A DNA stretch of 7,334 nt from Sphingomonadaceae bacterium (GTDB lineage: Bacteria; Pseudomonadota; Alphaproteobacteria; Sphingomonadales; Sphingomonadaceae): the NCBI GenBank assembly GCA_019245455.1, contig JAFARM010000331.1, forward strand, positions 1-7,334, read 5' to 3'. Positions 6,282 to 7,334 of this stretch are shown piece by piece (positions within the stretch are counted from its first letter, which is position 1; each line of letters starts with the position of its first letter). The notes beneath the pieces were generated by a model. The model ran no database searches. It was not told the origin of the DNA and saw nothing but the letters and a program-made list of their open reading frames with translations. The translations under genes and the position numbers were made by a program.

Positions 6282-6685
6282 CCCCCCTGCCGATGCCGAT
6301 GGTCCCGGTCAGCTGGGGCGAGCTGATCGACAAGGTGACCATCCTGGAGATCAAGCGCGCCCGCATCGCCCGGCCGGAAGCGCGGGCCAATGTCGAAGCC
6401 GAGTACCGTGCGCTCAGCGCCATCGCCGCTGCCGCGCTCGACCTGCCCGGCGTGCCGCCGCTCGCCGACGCGCTGCGGGCGGTCAACGCGGCGCTGTGGG
6501 ACATCGAGGACGCGATCCGGGAGGAGGAAGCCGCTGGCCGCTTCGGCCCCGAGTTCATCCGCCTGGCGCGCGCCGTCTACACCACCAACGACGAGCGGGC
6601 GGCGATCAAGCGGCGGATCAACGACCGGCTCGGTTCGGCGCTGGTCGAGGAAAAGTCCTACGCCGGGATCACGGCCGCGCGTTGA
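6278..6685 (+). CDS. Small conserved protein, DUF6165 type
   Basis: This 135-aa soluble protein has no known function. It begins with VPVSWGELIDKVTILEIKRARI (residues 9-30) and contains LWDIEDAIREEEA (73-85), FIRLARAVYTTNDERAAIKRRIN (93-115) and a final LVEEKSY (122-128). This is the pattern I recall for DUF6165, a family often next to glycosyltransferase genes. It is predicted mostly helical and rich in charged residues, with no membrane segment or enzyme motif. The start ATG shares an ATGA with the stop of the glycosyltransferase-like gene, so the two are very likely co-translated and may work together. Its 3' end overlaps the convergent histidine phosphatase gene by 17 bp. The family name is from memory; the reading frame itself is secure. 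Confidence 0.85.
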   Translation: MTPLPMPMVPVSWGELIDKVTILEIKRARIARPEARANVEAEYRALSAIAAAALDLPGVPPLADALRAVNAALWDIEDAIREEEAAGRFGPEFIRLARAVYTTNDERAAIKRRINDRLGSALVEEKSYAGITAAR

Positions 6686-7244
6686 GGCCGACGAGGCGCG
6701 CGCCGCCGTCCCACAGCTCGATCGTCGTCAGCGACGCGGGGTCGCAGTCGAAGGCGAAGACCCGGTCATAGCCGAGGCCCAGCACGTCGGCGACGACGCC
6801 GCGGATGATGTCGGCGTGGCTGACGAACAGCGTCGGCCCGGCGCCTGCCCGCCGGATCGCGCCCCACGCGCGCGCCGTCGCCGCCGCCATCGTCTCGCCC
6901 GTTGGCGTCGCAGCGGTCGCGCGTGCCGTGTTCCACGCCTGCCACGCGGGATCGTTGGCGAGGTCGGCAAAACTGCGCCCGCTCCAGCCGCCGAAGTCGA
7001 TCTCGTCGAGACCATCGTCGATCGTTACCGTCAACCCGTGCCTGTCGGCGACGATCCCCGCCGTCTGCGTCGCGCGGTGCCGGGGGCTGCTGACGACCGC
7101 GGCGAGCGGCACGGCGGCAAGGCGGGCGGCAAGGCGCGTGGCCTGCTCGACGCCCTCCTCGTCGAGCCCGATCGCCGACCGGCCGCTCAGCACCCGCCCC
7201 ACCTCGGCATGGCGTGCATGGCGGGCAAGGAAGACGGTGCTCAC
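6669..7244 (-). CDS. Histidine phosphatase family protein (phosphoglycerate-mutase-like)
   Basis: Members remove phosphate from small molecules or proteins through a phosphohistidine intermediate. The 191-aa product shows ARHAR at residues 7-11 with nucleophile His9 and Arg8 (RHA rather than the commoner RHG, a frequent variant). It also has VVSSPRHRATQTA (50-62), LDEIDFGGWSG (79-89) with candidate proton donor Glu81, PTGETM (114-119) and LFVSHADIIRG (139-149) with the second catalytic His143. This pattern resembles alpha-ribazole phosphatase/CobC-like and broad-specificity phosphatases; no cobalamin gene is nearby, so the substrate is open. The GTG at 7244 places the RHA motif at the usual residue 8-10. 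A TTG at 7307 would add 21 atypical residues. The ribosome binding site is weak (GGA). It is convergent with the DUF6165-type gene and overlaps it by 17 bp. Confidence 0.9.
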   Translation of the reverse strand: MSTVFLARHARHAEVGRVLSGRSAIGLDEEGVEQATRLAARLAAVPLAAVVSSPRHRATQTAGIVADRHGLTVTIDDGLDEIDFGGWSGRSFADLANDPAWQAWNTARATAATPTGETMAAATARAWGAIRRAGAGPTLFVSHADIIRGVVADVLGLGYDRVFAFDCDPASLTTIELWDGGARLVGLNARP

Positions 7245-7334
7245 GGGCAATCCATCGGCATGGAAGGGCAACCGATTCGGGCCGCCAACCGTTCCGCATC
7301 CGAACAAAATGACATTCCCGCGACGGAACGACGG
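7245..7334. other. Upstream region of the histidine phosphatase, window edge
   Basis: These 90 bases are less GC-rich than the genes and probably hold the phosphatase promoter. The minus strand has GGAAC, 16 bases, CGGTT (7295 to 7270), a weak match to an alphaproteobacterial general-stress (EcfG) promoter. A rightward frame opens at ATG 7309 and runs off the edge after eight codons without a good ribosome binding site; a divergent gene there cannot be judged. Confidence 0.35.

Noticed and set aside
6669..7244. Histidine phosphatase as the missing inositol phosphate phosphatase of the cluster
   Set aside because: It is convergent with, not part of, the neighbouring operon, and its family is unrelated to inositol monophosphatases. 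Nothing in the sequence supports that substrate.

Overview
The window is very GC-rich, with strong G/C preference at third codon positions and dense, tightly packed genes. Protein style, the repeat families in the gaps and the gene content point to an alphaproteobacterium, most likely a sphingomonad (Sphingomonadales). This placement is a judgement from sequence style and was not tested by database search.

Left third (1-2425), housekeeping and accessory metabolism: the 3' end of fdhD (formate dehydrogenase sulfurtransferase) runs rightward and meets a leftward inorganic pyrophosphatase gene (ppa). A repeat-filled gap lies between their 3' ends. A thiolase (acetyl-CoA C-acetyltransferase type) is divergent from ppa. 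It meets the next leftward gene across a 161-bp element made of two mirror-image double hairpins that fills the gap almost exactly.

Middle (2427-6685), the most interesting part: two divergent gene sets start around 5269-5408. Leftward, a CmoB-like SAM-dependent methyltransferase, a glycoside-hydrolase-like TIM-barrel protein and an actinobacterial-type inositol-1-phosphate synthase (Ino1) follow one another with 4-base ATGA stop/start overlaps, so they are very probably one translationally coupled operon. Rightward, a GT9/heptosyltransferase-like protein overlaps (again ATGA) a small conserved protein of the DUF6165 type. Together these genes suggest synthesis of an inositol-linked or methylated glycan or glycoconjugate. 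That pathway is an inference; no product is known from the sequence.

The glycosidase-like protein is unusual. It opens directly at the WNEP strand (beta-4) carrying the acid/base Glu, continues through beta-8, and only then shows what look like beta-1 to beta-3. It therefore reads as a natural circular permutation of a clan-A TIM barrel.

Right end (6669-7334): a leftward histidine phosphatase overlaps the DUF6165-type gene tail to tail by 17 bp. The last 90 bases are upstream DNA with only weak signals. No tRNA, rRNA, CRISPR array, insertion sequence or phage gene was seen.
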